Origin: Terriglobus roseus DSM 18391
GTDB lineage: Bacteria > Acidobacteriota > Terriglobia > Terriglobales > Acidobacteriaceae
Direction: 5' to 3'
Length of the DNA stretch: 64,000 nucleotides
NCBI RefSeq assembly: GCF_000265425.1
Contig: NC_018014.1
Location: forward strand, 3,472,001 to 3,536,000
Below the pieces are notes generated by a model. It had not been told where the DNA came from. It did not search any database and saw only the letters and a list, made by a program, of their open reading frames with translations. The stretch's first letter is position 1, and the number at the start of each line of letters is the position of its first letter. Of this stretch, positions 8,551 through 18,008 are shown piece by piece. The translations under genes and the position numbers were made by a program.

Positions 8551-10667
8551 GCCTGCGAGAAGAAGGGATCGCTGTGGCTGTGCTCGCCGTTCTCAATGCG
8601 ACCAGCGTAGCGACGAAAGACGGACGGCTGTTGATTGAGTGCGCCGATCTCGATCGAGAGATCGTACCAGCCTCCGGAAGTGCTCACATCGACGGGAAGG
8701 CTCATGTTCGCTCCGACGTCGACGCTCTGGGCCTTTGTGAATTTTGTATAAGACTCACTCAGCTTCAAGTGTTGTCCAGCCGCATCCTTGCTAACCACCG
8801 ACACCTGCAGCGATCGATTTGCGTCGGCTGCGACGGTGACCACAGGTAAGCTGGTGTGCGCGATGCCGGCCTGATGCGCCAGGAAACCGCCGGGGCCGTA
8901 CGCGGCAAGGTCGTATCGATGACCGTCGGGCACCATCCAGAAGTCCTTGAGCGTGTCCCCTCCCGCTACCGTGTATCGCCTTGGAGGAGCGTCCGCATCC
9001 GTGCGGTCATAGACGTAGAAGGCGGCACCTGCCTTCCCGCGGTTTGCGAGTTCGAGCCAGACACGATCGGCTTCAACATGGCAATTGACGGTCAACGCGT
9101 ACGGCAGGGCCCGTGATGGACGTGTGCCTGTCTCTTGGACCGGCATGACCTGATCCTTCGGAACGGAGTAGGGCTCATGCAGCGAGACGATCGGCTTCGG
9201 CGCGGGAAAGGACTGATGCTTCTCGCGGCCCGGGTTGGAAAAGTCGAAGGCGGAGGTCAGGTCGCCGCAGACCGCGCGACGCCATGCGCTGATGTTGGGC
9301 TCGTCGACGCGGAAGCGCTTCTCCAGGAACTGCAGGACCGATGTGTGATCGAAGACCTGCGAGTTCACCCATCCACCGCTGCTCCATGGCGAGACCACGA
9401 AGAGAGGCACGCGGGGACCGAGGCCTATGGGCTGCCGCCCCCCAGGATCGGCGCCGGGCACCAGTGGATGACTCTTGTCGGTGAGGCGATCGACATCAAC
9501 AAACTCGTCCTGCAGGCTTGCGTGCAGGCTTTCGGAGACCATGCCGCGCGATCCGGGCTGGAGGCTGGACGGTGGCATGGGCGGCACGACGTGATCGAAG
9601 AGGCCATCATTCTCGTCGTAGTTGATGAGGAAGACGGTCTTGCTCCAGACCTCGGGGTTCTCTGTCAGCGCGTCCATCACCAACGACAGGTAGTAGGCAC
9701 CGTCGGTCGGCGATGCTTCCGGGTGTTCGGAGTACTTGTAGGGAGGCACGATCCATGAGACCTGCGACAGCTGGCCCTTGCGAATGTCTTCGCGAAACTC
9801 ACGCAGCGTATGGTCGGTCACACCGTTTCGTACGAGGCGACCATTCGGGTCGGCGCCCTCTTTGACCTGATAGTTCGCGAAGAACTCGAGCGAGTTATCG
9901 GTGTAGTTGTCGACCGGCTCGCCGGGGACTCCGGAGCCGCCCTGGTAGAGCTTCCAGGAGACACCGGCCTTCTCCAGCCGCTCAGGATACGTGGACCAGG
10001 TATAGCCGTTGACGTGGTGCCGTTCTTCCAGGCCGGGGCCATTCTTGCGCTTGCCGTACGCGTTTGCGGCGTCGATCGTGCCCGACCAGAGATACACACG
10101 GTTCGGCGCCGTATTCCCATGCACTGAGCAAAAGTAACTGTCGCAGAGCGTGAAGGCATCGGCGAGGGCGTAGTGGTAGCCAAGATCCTGGCGGCGCAGG
10201 TGGCCCATGGTGAGGACATCCTGCTTCTGGTTGATCCACTGATCCCAGCGGCCTTCGTTCCATGCCAGGTGACCGGAACTCCAACCGTGATCGGTGCCCG
10301 CTTGAAACTCCGTGGTGCGCTGCGGATTGATGTAGAACGGCAGCACGTGCTTCGCGTCCGGATGCAGGCCGCGATCCTTGTATTTCTTTGTATGCACGCC
10401 TGCGACGGGCTGGTGCCATACCGGCTTGCTATTGGGCAGCAGCGCCGGGCGAGGATCGCCGAAGCCGCGCACACCGCGCATGGTGCCGAAGTAATGGTCG
10501 AACGAGCGGTTCTCCTGCATGAGGATCACGACGTGCTCCACGTCGCGGATGGTTCCCGTGCGATGGCTGGGAAGGATCTGCATCGCACGAGCGATGCTCG
10601 GCGGTACCAGAGATGCGCTGGCAGCCGTGGCGGCCATGGTGCGGAGAAAGTCGCGGCGTGTCGTCAT
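8547..10667 (-). CDS. Tat-exported phosphocholine-type phospholipase C
   Basis: A 706-residue enzyme of the bacterial PlcH/PlcN phosphoesterase family, which hydrolyses phosphatidylcholine-like lipids or related phosphodiesters outside the cytoplasm. The N-terminus TTRRDFLRTM is a twin-arginine signal, which fixes the start at the ATG at 10667. The phosphoesterase domain begins with VVILMQENRSFDHYFGTMRG (E52 and N53 are metal and nucleophile-region residues). It also has HGNTAPNRVYLWSG and LINYDENDGLFDHVVPP, all typical. The last ~200 residues form the two C-terminal beta domains (DUF756) usual for this family. It follows a TonB receptor by 79 bp in the same direction with a strong hairpin in the gap, so read-through may be partial. 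Confidence 0.92.
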   Translation of the reverse strand: MTTRRDFLRTMAATAASASLVPPSIARAMQILPSHRTGTIRDVEHVVILMQENRSFDHYFGTMRGVRGFGDPRPALLPNSKPVWHQPVAGVHTKKYKDRGLHPDAKHVLPFYINPQRTTEFQAGTDHGWSSGHLAWNEGRWDQWINQKQDVLTMGHLRRQDLGYHYALADAFTLCDSYFCSVHGNTAPNRVYLWSGTIDAANAYGKRKNGPGLEERHHVNGYTWSTYPERLEKAGVSWKLYQGGSGVPGEPVDNYTDNSLEFFANYQVKEGADPNGRLVRNGVTDHTLREFREDIRKGQLSQVSWIVPPYKYSEHPEASPTDGAYYLSLVMDALTENPEVWSKTVFLINYDENDGLFDHVVPPMPPSSLQPGSRGMVSESLHASLQDEFVDVDRLTDKSHPLVPGADPGGRQPIGLGPRVPLFVVSPWSSGGWVNSQVFDHTSVLQFLEKRFRVDEPNISAWRRAVCGDLTSAFDFSNPGREKHQSFPAPKPIVSLHEPYSVPKDQVMPVQETGTRPSRALPYALTVNCHVEADRVWLELANRGKAGAAFYVYDRTDADAPPRRYTVAGGDTLKDFWMVPDGHRYDLAAYGPGGFLAHQAGIAHTSLPVVTVAADANRSLQVSVVSKDAAGQHLKLSESYTKFTKAQSVDVGANMSLPVDVSTSGGWYDLSIEIGALNQQPSVFRRYAGRIENGEHSHSDPFFSQA

Positions 10668-10693
10668 AAGAAGAGCTTCATCCCAAATATTAG

Positions 10694-10728
10694 ACGCGGC
10701 AGCCGGTATCGTTGGCCGGCTGCCGCGT
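10694..10728 (-). terminator. Strong hairpin downstream of receptor gene
   Basis: A perfect 13-bp stem, ACGCGGCAGCCGG (10694-10706) with CCGGCTGCCGCGT (10716-10728), closes a 9-nt loop. It lies 18 bp after the stop of the receptor gene. The leftward strand continues into TCTAATATTTGGG, which is only modestly T-rich. It is likely a terminator or attenuator between the receptor and the phospholipase C gene. Confidence 0.6.
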
Positions 10729-10746
10729 GTGGTGAACAGAACCAGG

Positions 10747-13700
10747 CTAGAACTGAATGCGTGCGGAAACCTGTCCAGTACGCGCCCCGCCAAAGTCGCC
10801 ATCTACGGACTTCGTAATCTGACCGAAGGCAGCGCTCGACAGATTCATGTTGGGGTACGTCAGGTTTGCCTTGTTGAGGATGTTGGTGAACGTACCCTCC
10901 ATGCGCAGACCGACCCGTTCCGTGATGGCAAAGTTCTTGCTGAGACCGGCTGACAGATTCACCAGACCTGGGCCGACCAGGGAGTTGTTCTGCAGGTTGC
11001 CGAAGCGTCCGATGGGAGCGAGATCGCCCGCACGTCCGCGGCCCGTGTTGCACTGCGAGCCCGGTGTCCATGTGGGATTGCCGGGGCAGGTGAAGGCGCC
11101 GGCATTGAACCAGTGCGCTGCACTGCGGCTGACAGGCACAGGGCTTACACCGACGACACGATCCACCTTCTGCTGGCGTCCCGGCAGTGCGCCGCCAACC
11201 GCGGAGCTGCTGAGACCCGAGCCGGTTCCCGAGGGATCGCCCTGACCGCTGGGGAAGTATGGCGAGAGGAACGGACCCGTCTGCCATACGAAAATGCTGC
11301 TCAACTGCCAGCCGCCGATCGCGAGGTCGGTAAGACGGTTCATGTTGGCACCGAACTGCTTGCCACGACCCACCGGCAGGGCATACAGCAGCGTGGTATT
11401 CCAGCGATGACGACGCGTGCCTGCAGCCTGACCGAAGTCAACATCCGGGCTGCCACCCCAGCTTGCGCGCGAACCGCCACTCTCGCCCGCGAAGGTGTTC
11501 GAGTTCGGTCCCTGGTTGTTGCCCAGGTTCTTCGCGAAGGTATACGTCGTGTCAAAGGTCAACCCGCCGCCCACCGCGTGATGAAAGTCCACCTGGCCTG
11601 AGTGGTAGGTCGACGACGCGCCAGTCGAGCGAGTGTTGATGACGCCCCAGTTGGGGAACGGACGCGCCGACAGCGGCTGGTTGTAGGCCGAGACGGTGTT
11701 TGAGTACGGCATGTCATTCAGGTTTGGCGCCCAGACCAGGTGCTTCGTGGTCATGCCGATGTACGACACGCGCAGGCCGTATCCCTTGCCCATGTCACGC
11801 TCCACCGAGAGCGAGAACTGATGCGAGTACGGATCCTTCCAGTTAATGTCGTTCGCTGTACCGAAGTAAGCCTGGCCAAAGCCCGCACCGCCCGTGGAAC
11901 CGGCACCTGCGAAGATCTGCGGCCATGCGTACGACGCGCCTGCGGCCGTCTTAGTGTTGCTGTACTGCACCGTGTTCGCCTGCAGCGTTCCGGTAAGCGA
12001 GTAGAAGTTAGAGCCGAGCAGCGTGATGTTGTACAGACCGTAGCCGCCGCGCAGTACCGTGCGATTGTTGCCCAGCGGACGCCATGCAAAGCCAAACCGC
12101 GGGGCGAACCGCAGCTTGACCGCCGTGCGCAGACCATCAGGCAGGCCGGCCTGTGAGTTATCAACGGTCGGCGTGCATGCTGCGCCGTTGGCAGCGGCAA
12201 CGCCTGAGCTCGCTCCCAGGCCGCAGGAGTTAAAGCTCGCAAGATATGGCTGCGACACGAGCGCGCCCTTGCCCGTGGGGTAGACGACGCGGCCTGACTT
12301 CGCCACAGACGGATCAAAGTTACCGATGTTACCGCTGGGATCGTGATATGCGGGATGGTACTCGTAGCGAAGGCCGTAGCTCAGCGTCAGTTGATCGGAG
12401 ACGTGCCACTGATCCTGCGCATAGAAGTGATAGTGCTTGGCGCGGCCGTCGTTATCGGACTGCACGACGTCGTAGAAGGTCGTGTTCGGTGTGCCGATCA
12501 GGAAGTCTGCGAACTCGTTGCCGGTAAAAAGCGCCTGCGAGTAGTCGAAGGTGCCGTAGTTGTCGGCACCGTTGAAACCGAGCGGCGTGACCGCCTGCAT
12601 GCGCCGGATATCCAGGCCAAACTTCATGCTGTGGCGACCCTTGACCCACGTCAGGTTATCCACGAAGACGTGTGTGCGTGACTTGGTCTGCGACGTAAGG
12701 CGCGCCGCATCCAGGCTTGTCAGGTTGCCGAAGTTCAGCTGCGAAATGCCGTTGTAAAAGAGGTTTTGCAGACCCTGCAGCCCTGTCCCGTCGGTGAAGC
12801 CGCGGCCGTCGAAGCCGTTGGTGTTGCCGTTCGTGTCAAAGGTAAAGCCATAGCGGAACTCGTTCACAAGGTTGGGTGTGAAGTTGTAGTTCCCTGCCAC
12901 CAGGAAGATGCGGTCCTGGAATGTCTGTTTGCTGGACTGCACGGCAAGCGGCTGCGGCTGATTCTGCTCGTAGTTCTTCCAGGTAAAGCGCGCAAAGACC
13001 AGCGCCTTCTGTCCGAAGTACTGATCGCCGCGCACGTCAAACTGGTTCGAGAAGAGCGACTGATCCTTGTTGGTGCTGTAGTCGATCTGGCCGGGGACGA
13101 AGGTGCTGGTGTCTCCGAGATTTGGATCCGGGAAGAACTGCAGAAACTTCTGCGAGACGGCATTGATCGGCACCGCGTTCAGAGGGTATCTACCGCCGGT
13201 CGGCGTGGTCAGATTGGATGTGCCGAAGACGCGTGTGAAGTCGCCGCGCTTCATCGCCGCAGTAGGTACTGTCGCCGTGTAAGGCTGCGTGCGTGGGCTG
13301 CGATAGCCCTCATACGTTCCAAAGAAGAAGGTGCGGTTGTGTCCGTTGTATAGATGCGGGATGACAACCGGTCCACCGAGTGTGGCGCCATAGTCATTCG
13401 TCACCAGCTTCGGCTTATTGAGTGAACCCCAGGGCGTTGCGTTGAGAGCCGAGTCCTGGTGATACCAGAAGATGGCGCCATGAAGCGCGTTGGTACCGCT
13501 CTTCGTGGTGGTCGTCACTTCACCGGGTTGACCAAACTCGGCCGGGTTCAGCACGCCGTCCACACGCATCTCTGAGATAGAGTCGCCAGAAGGAAAGGCG
13601 TTCTGAAGCGGTGTGTTTCCACCGGTTGCGCTGCGCGTTGTAATGCCGTCTACAGTGACGTCTGTCTGAAAAGGAAGACCACCCTGCACAGAGAATTGGC

Positions 13701-14232
13701 CGTTCGTATCACTCTGCACGCCGGGCAGCGTCTGGATCATGTTGAGAGGGCTGGTGCCGTTTGAACTGGCACGATAGTTTGCGGGAAGGTCACGGACTTC
13801 GGTCGCGGAGAGCGTTGCGTCGATCGACGCAGAATCTACTTCAATGGTGCCGGCCGCATTCGCATCGACAGTCGTCTCCTGCTGCAACGAGCCGATGGAG
13901 AGCGTGGCATCGGCACGCAACGATTGCCGTGCCGTCAGCCGGAGATTCTTCAAGACCTGTGGGCTAAACCCTGCGGCCGAGATCTCGACCTGGTACTTAC
14001 CGGCGCTAATGTTGATGAATTGGAACTCGCCGGAGCTTCCTGAAACGTCGGTACTGGTGGCGCCGGTCTCCGTATTGGTGAGACGAACGGTGGCTCCGCT
14101 GACTGCGGCGCCACTGGGATCTCTTACGGAACCGAGCAGCGAGCCCTGCGTGGACTGGGCGTAACTTGAAAGCACAGAAACAGACGACATCACAGCGATG
14201 GCCGCTAACGAACGCGAGTATCTAAAACTCAT
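10747..14232 (-). CDS. Oar-like TonB-dependent receptor
   Basis: A 1161-residue outer-membrane receptor. A signal peptide ends at SSYAQ. CarboxypepD_reg follows (GSLLGSVRDPSGAAVSGATV onwards, about 30-115), then a plug (about 130-230, with TVDGITTRS and the KSGTNALHGAIFWY motif), then a long beta-barrel ending in ARIQF; a terminal Phe is normal for outer-membrane proteins. The ATG at 14232 was chosen because TTGGAGAG lies 3-4 nt upstream; a longer frame to 14334 lacks this. The phospholipase C gene follows downstream. The 5' leader holds two hairpins. The ligand is unknown; pairing with a phosphoesterase hints at phosphorylated organic compounds (inference). Confidence 0.93.
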   Translation of the reverse strand: MSFRYSRSLAAIAVMSSVSVLSSYAQSTQGSLLGSVRDPSGAAVSGATVRLTNTETGATSTDVSGSSGEFQFINISAGKYQVEISAAGFSPQVLKNLRLTARQSLRADATLSIGSLQQETTVDANAAGTIEVDSASIDATLSATEVRDLPANYRASSNGTSPLNMIQTLPGVQSDTNGQFSVQGGLPFQTDVTVDGITTRSATGGNTPLQNAFPSGDSISEMRVDGVLNPAEFGQPGEVTTTTKSGTNALHGAIFWYHQDSALNATPWGSLNKPKLVTNDYGATLGGPVVIPHLYNGHNRTFFFGTYEGYRSPRTQPYTATVPTAAMKRGDFTRVFGTSNLTTPTGGRYPLNAVPINAVSQKFLQFFPDPNLGDTSTFVPGQIDYSTNKDQSLFSNQFDVRGDQYFGQKALVFARFTWKNYEQNQPQPLAVQSSKQTFQDRIFLVAGNYNFTPNLVNEFRYGFTFDTNGNTNGFDGRGFTDGTGLQGLQNLFYNGISQLNFGNLTSLDAARLTSQTKSRTHVFVDNLTWVKGRHSMKFGLDIRRMQAVTPLGFNGADNYGTFDYSQALFTGNEFADFLIGTPNTTFYDVVQSDNDGRAKHYHFYAQDQWHVSDQLTLSYGLRYEYHPAYHDPSGNIGNFDPSVAKSGRVVYPTGKGALVSQPYLASFNSCGLGASSGVAAANGAACTPTVDNSQAGLPDGLRTAVKLRFAPRFGFAWRPLGNNRTVLRGGYGLYNITLLGSNFYSLTGTLQANTVQYSNTKTAAGASYAWPQIFAGAGSTGGAGFGQAYFGTANDINWKDPYSHQFSLSVERDMGKGYGLRVSYIGMTTKHLVWAPNLNDMPYSNTVSAYNQPLSARPFPNWGVINTRSTGASSTYHSGQVDFHHAVGGGLTFDTTYTFAKNLGNNQGPNSNTFAGESGGSRASWGGSPDVDFGQAAGTRRHRWNTTLLYALPVGRGKQFGANMNRLTDLAIGGWQLSSIFVWQTGPFLSPYFPSGQGDPSGTGSGLSSSAVGGALPGRQQKVDRVVGVSPVPVSRSAAHWFNAGAFTCPGNPTWTPGSQCNTGRGRAGDLAPIGRFGNLQNNSLVGPGLVNLSAGLSKNFAITERVGLRMEGTFTNILNKANLTYPNMNLSSAAFGQITKSVDGDFGGARTGQVSARIQF

Positions 14233-14263
14233 GACTCTCCAAATAAGTTCAGCAAAAGATGCC

Positions 14264-14317
14264 CCGCTCATAGGGGTGAGCGGAACACAAGCAAAGGGGG
14301 CTGCCCGAGCGGGCAGC
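14264..14317 (-). other. Two hairpins in the receptor 5' leader
   Basis: CCGCTCA (14264-14270) pairs with TGAGCGG (14277-14283) over a 6-nt loop. GCTGCCCG (14300-14307) pairs with CGGGCAGC (14310-14317), giving a very stable small hairpin. Both lie 32-85 nt upstream of the receptor ATG at 14232. A near-palindrome TGCATTTTGCA follows at 14323-14333. These could be a structured leader or an operator region; no known riboswitch class was recognised. Confidence 0.35.
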
Positions 14318-14451
14318 GGGGATGCATTTTGCAAAGCTTAGGTGGAGCAGGCGAGAGAGCGGAGAAGGGGCAGTTAAAAGGCGGTTAACGGGAACGCCAA
14401 ATTCAGCCGGGTTCTCGGCAGATCGGAGGCGCGATCACCGGACATCGGGCA

Positions 14452-14489
14452 AAACGCAAGCGCCTCCCTTACAGGAGGCGCTTGCGTTT
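14452..14489 (-). terminator. Rho-independent terminator after htpG
   Basis: A perfect 16-bp stem, AAACGCAAGCGCCTCC with GGAGGCGCTTGCGTTT, encloses the 6-nt loop CTTACA. It sits 8 bp beyond the htpG stop, and the leftward strand ends in GCGTTTT. It could work in both directions. Confidence 0.85.
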
Positions 14490-14497
14490 GGTGAGCC

Positions 14498-16387
14498 CTA
14501 GATGGACTGGTTAAGAACACGGTTCAGGCGTTGTACGAAGACGGCGGGGTCCTTCAGTGGCACACCTTCGAGCAGAAGTGCCTGGTCGAAGAGAAGCCAT
14601 GCAGCATCTTCGACCCTGCTGTTGCTGGGGTCCGTCAGCAGCTTGCGGATGATCTCGTGATCCGGGTTGATCTCAAGGGTTGGCATCGGCTCGGGCAGCT
14701 CTTTCTGGCCCATGGCGCGCATCATCTGACGCATGCGGGCGCTGGGTTCGTCCTCGTCCGACACGATGACGGAAGGACTGTCCGCGAGACGCGACGATGC
14801 CCGGACATCCTTGACAGCGTCGCCGAGCATTGCCTTGATCTTTTCAAGCAGCGGCTTCAACTCCTCGGATTTCTCAGGTGCGGTCTCGTCCTTTAGGTCT
14901 TCAGAGGCCGTGGCAGAGTTGACTGCCTTCAGATCAAGATCGCCATACTTGGGAACAGACGAGAAGACGATCTCGTCGATGTCATCGTCCAACAGGAGTA
15001 CTTCAATTCCCTTCTTCTTGTAGATCTCCAGCAGCGGCGAGTTGCGCAGCATACTCTCCGACCCACCCGTGATGAAGTACAGCGCCTTCTGATCGGGCTG
15101 CATGCGGCCTTTCACCTCGGCGAGTGAGGTGAGGCCATCCGCTTTAGTGGTCTTGAAGCGGACGAGGTCGAGCAAGGCATCGCGGTTCGCAAAGTCTCCG
15201 TAGATACCTTCCTTCAAGGGCCGGTTGTACTCCGCGATGAACGGCGCGTACTTCTCCGGATCGTTCGAGGCGATGGTCTTCAGCTCAGAGAGGATCTTCT
15301 TGACGCTGGCGGTCTTGATGCTGGTGAGCACCTTGTTCTGCTGCAGGATCTCGCGCGATACGTTGAGCGGCAGGTCCTCCGAATCGATGATGCCGCGTAC
15401 GAAGCGGAGGTAAGGCGGCAGCAACTCTTTCGAGTCATCCATGATGAAGACACGCTTCACATAGAGCTTGATGCCGCCCTTGTAATCGGCCTGGTAGAGG
15501 TCCATCGGGGCCTTGGACGGGATGTAGAAGAGCGTCGTGTATTCGAGCGTGCCCTCGGCCCGTGTGTGGAACCAGAAGAGCGGATCTTCCCAGTCTCCTG
15601 TGATGGACTTGTAGAACTCTTTGTAGTCCTCATCCGTCAGCTCTGAGCGGGAGCGCTGCCACATGGCGCTGGCGGCGTTGACCTGTTCGGTGACGCGAGA
15701 CTTCTCTGATTCTTTCTTCTCGGCATTCCAGTCGCTCTTCTCGTAGGTGAGGAAGATGGGGAACGCGATGTGGTTGGAGTATTTCTTGACAATCTCCTGC
15801 AGGCGATAGCCGCTGGCGTATTGCGCGCCCTCTTCATTCAGATGAATGAGGACTGTGGTGCCGGCGGTGGGGCGGGCATCGTCGCCTGTTGCTTCTTCGA
15901 GTTCGAAGCCGGTCTTACCGTCTGAGGTCCACTTGAACGTCTTGTCTTCGCCGGCTTTGCGCGAGAGAACCTCGACCTTGTCCGAGACCATGAAAACGGA
16001 GTAGAAGCCGACGCCGAACTGGCCGATCAGGTTGGAATCCTTCTTCGCATCTCCGGAGAGTTGCGCGAGGAAGTTCTTGGTACCGGAACGTGCAATGGTG
16101 CCGAGGTGCGCGACGAGGTCTTCCTCGTTCATGCCGATGCCGGTATCCGAGATCGTGAGCGTCTTGTTCTCTTCGTCGAGCGTTAGATCAATGCGCGGCG
16201 CATCGATGCCATTGCCGACGAGGCTCTTCAGCTTGTCGTCGGTGAGCGTCAGGTGCCGCAGCTTGTCGAGCGCATCGGACGAGTTGGAGATCAGCTCGCG
16301 GAGGAAGATCTCTGGGTGCGAGTAAAGCGAATGGACGATCAGCTGCAGGAGCTGACTAACTTCGGTCTGAAACTGTTGCTTAGACAT
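14498..16387 (-). CDS. htpG: Chaperone HtpG (bacterial Hsp90)
   Basis: A 629-residue cytosolic ATP-dependent chaperone of normal length. The GHKL ATPase domain (about 1-230) includes LRELISNSSDALDKLR, with the Mg-binding Asn of the family, then SDTGIGM and GQFGVGFYSVFMVSD. The middle domain follows (LPPYLRFVRGIIDSEDLPLNVSRE, with the catalytic-loop Arg region), and then the C-terminal dimerisation domain. A good ribosome site (AGAGGTG) lies just before the ATG at 16387. It is a single-gene unit with its own terminator, lying between two receptor/phosphoesterase pairs. It looks like a housekeeping gene and nothing suggests a specialised partner. Confidence 0.97.
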   Translation of the reverse strand: MSKQQFQTEVSQLLQLIVHSLYSHPEIFLRELISNSSDALDKLRHLTLTDDKLKSLVGNGIDAPRIDLTLDEENKTLTISDTGIGMNEEDLVAHLGTIARSGTKNFLAQLSGDAKKDSNLIGQFGVGFYSVFMVSDKVEVLSRKAGEDKTFKWTSDGKTGFELEEATGDDARPTAGTTVLIHLNEEGAQYASGYRLQEIVKKYSNHIAFPIFLTYEKSDWNAEKKESEKSRVTEQVNAASAMWQRSRSELTDEDYKEFYKSITGDWEDPLFWFHTRAEGTLEYTTLFYIPSKAPMDLYQADYKGGIKLYVKRVFIMDDSKELLPPYLRFVRGIIDSEDLPLNVSREILQQNKVLTSIKTASVKKILSELKTIASNDPEKYAPFIAEYNRPLKEGIYGDFANRDALLDLVRFKTTKADGLTSLAEVKGRMQPDQKALYFITGGSESMLRNSPLLEIYKKKGIEVLLLDDDIDEIVFSSVPKYGDLDLKAVNSATASEDLKDETAPEKSEELKPLLEKIKAMLGDAVKDVRASSRLADSPSVIVSDEDEPSARMRQMMRAMGQKELPEPMPTLEINPDHEIIRKLLTDPSNSRVEDAAWLLFDQALLLEGVPLKDPAVFVQRLNRVLNQSI

Positions 16388-16539
16388 GGCACCTCTATTA
16401 TTGCCAAGAATCGCGGCGAGGTGAAGACAGATTGCGTCCTCGCCATCATTGCCAGCTCAAAGGCCCGCAGGATGAACCGGCAAAGGAACAAAGCGCTTAA
16501 GAGTGTGGCGCATTCCGGATGGCAAGTCTTCAGAGAAAA

Positions 16540-16577
16540 GGCTGGCTGTCGGGCGGAACAATCCGCAACAGCCAGCC
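16540..16577 (-). terminator. Terminator of the phosphodiesterase gene
   Basis: GGCTGGCTG (16540-16548) pairs with CAGCCAGCC (16569-16577), and inside it GCGGA pairs with TCCGC. On the leftward strand the stem is followed by TTTTCTCTG. It lies about 60 bp after the stop of the phosphodiesterase gene and 150 bp upstream of htpG, so it separates the two units. The rest of the 250-bp gap holds the htpG promoter region; no gene was seen in it. Confidence 0.75.
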
Positions 16578-16637
16578 AGCAGGCCTGCCCCGTTCAAGAA
16601 ATCAGCGACGAACGAATCCTTGCCTTCAGGGGGCAGC

Positions 16638-17975
16638 TTAGCGAACCCTAAGTGCAGGCATCTTGGCCGTAGGCAGCTTGATCGAGAGGATCTGCGCGAG
16701 GGTTGGGGCGATCTGACGCATATCGACGACGCCGAGATTGCGCCCAGCCGCGATGCCCTCCCCCTGGATCAGGAACGCAGACTGCATCGCGGGCCGTGAT
16801 GGCAGGTAGCCGTGCATGCCGGTCGATGGAGCATCCTGAACCACATCTCCACTGAAGGCGTTGCCGGGGTCGAAGCCGTCCGCGTAGTCCACCAGGAAGG
16901 TTGCGTTCGGGAAGCCCCCACGCGCGACGATCTCGTCGTGAGTGAGAACGGCTTCGATGCCATTGGCGGGGTCAGCCTTGGCAGCGTCGAGCGCATGCTT
17001 CACCTTCGCGACGAGCGCTGCATCCTTCGGGTTCTTAAGGATGATGGCGTTCGATCCGCCCGCGGGCCATGCCTCGGCCTGCCAGTCGGTGATGGTGGGC
17101 TTGGTTGAGCCGGCCTTGGGCTCACCGAGTTGGATGAGGCCAGCCTTCGCCAAGAGCACATTCAGGTTTACGCGGTGATCGACGCGGAGGAAGCCGTGAT
17201 CTGAGACCACGACAACGATTGCGTGCGGATCGGCCGCGAGAGCCGCGTCGCGGATCTGACCGATCTGGCCATCGAGCACTTCCAGCGCAGCGTTTGCCTC
17301 TGCACTGAAGGGGCTGTGTTCGTGTTCCTGATGATCCATATCGGTCAGGTGAACGAGTGTGAGGTTGGGCTTGTACTTATGCAGGATCGCGACGGTCTCC
17401 GCAGTCTTCGTGACGTCCTGATCGATCTCTTTCGAAGGATGGACGCCGATCTGATCGAGGATATCGGCGGGGTGGTAGGGAGACCCGGAGGGACGATCCG
17501 TATGTTCGGACTGGGTGCCTTCCGCGATGTTGTAGTCGATGGGCGCACCGACCGTTACGGGCCAGCCTACGTTGGCGGTCTTCAGCCCGGCGGCGTCGGC
17601 AGCCGTGTAGAGCGTTGGCACTTTGATGTCTGCGAAGTCCCAGTACCAAGTGTTGGGATGCTGCTGCATCGGGTCGAAGACAGTGTTATCCAACACACCG
17701 TGTTCTGTGGGCCACACACCAGTGACCATGGTGGTGTGGCTGGGATAGGTGACGGTGGGAACGACGCCGATGACACCCTTGGCGTACGTTCCCTGCTTGA
17801 GGAAGCTGCGCAACACGGGCACGCGCAGGTGGTGCGCATCGGCCTGTGTTATGTACTCAGGCTTCATGCCGTCGATTGAGATGAGGACCACCGTCGCCGG
17901 TCGGGCCTGGGCGCATAAGCTACCCGCCACCAGGCATGTACCGGTGATGAACGTTGCTAAAAACGAAGTTCGCAT
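16638..17975 (-). CDS. Exported nucleotide pyrophosphatase/phosphodiesterase-like enzyme
   Basis: A 445-residue member of the alkaline phosphatase superfamily, close to the NPP/ENPP type. After a signal peptide (ending SLCAQ), VVLISIDGMKPEY supplies metal ligand D35. VTYPSHTTMVTGVWPTEHG carries the likely nucleophile T76. LTDMDHQEHEHSPF and VVVSDHGF supply the remaining metal-binding Asp and His residues. It should cleave phosphodiester or phosphomonoester bonds outside the cytoplasm. The start at 17975 is supported by AGGGAGA 6-8 nt upstream. It lies 33 bp after a TonB receptor gene in the same direction, almost certainly one operon, repeating the receptor-plus-phosphoesterase layout seen at 8.5-14 kb. 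Confidence 0.88.
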   Translation of the reverse strand: MRTSFLATFITGTCLVAGSLCAQARPATVVLISIDGMKPEYITQADAHHLRVPVLRSFLKQGTYAKGVIGVVPTVTYPSHTTMVTGVWPTEHGVLDNTVFDPMQQHPNTWYWDFADIKVPTLYTAADAAGLKTANVGWPVTVGAPIDYNIAEGTQSEHTDRPSGSPYHPADILDQIGVHPSKEIDQDVTKTAETVAILHKYKPNLTLVHLTDMDHQEHEHSPFSAEANAALEVLDGQIGQIRDAALAADPHAIVVVVSDHGFLRVDHRVNLNVLLAKAGLIQLGEPKAGSTKPTITDWQAEAWPAGGSNAIILKNPKDAALVAKVKHALDAAKADPANGIEAVLTHDEIVARGGFPNATFLVDYADGFDPGNAFSGDVVQDAPSTGMHGYLPSRPAMQSAFLIQGEGIAAGRNLGVVDMRQIAPTLAQILSIKLPTAKMPALRVR

Positions 17976-18008
17976 GTGTTCTCCCTGAAGTTCCAACAGC
18001 GTGTGGTG

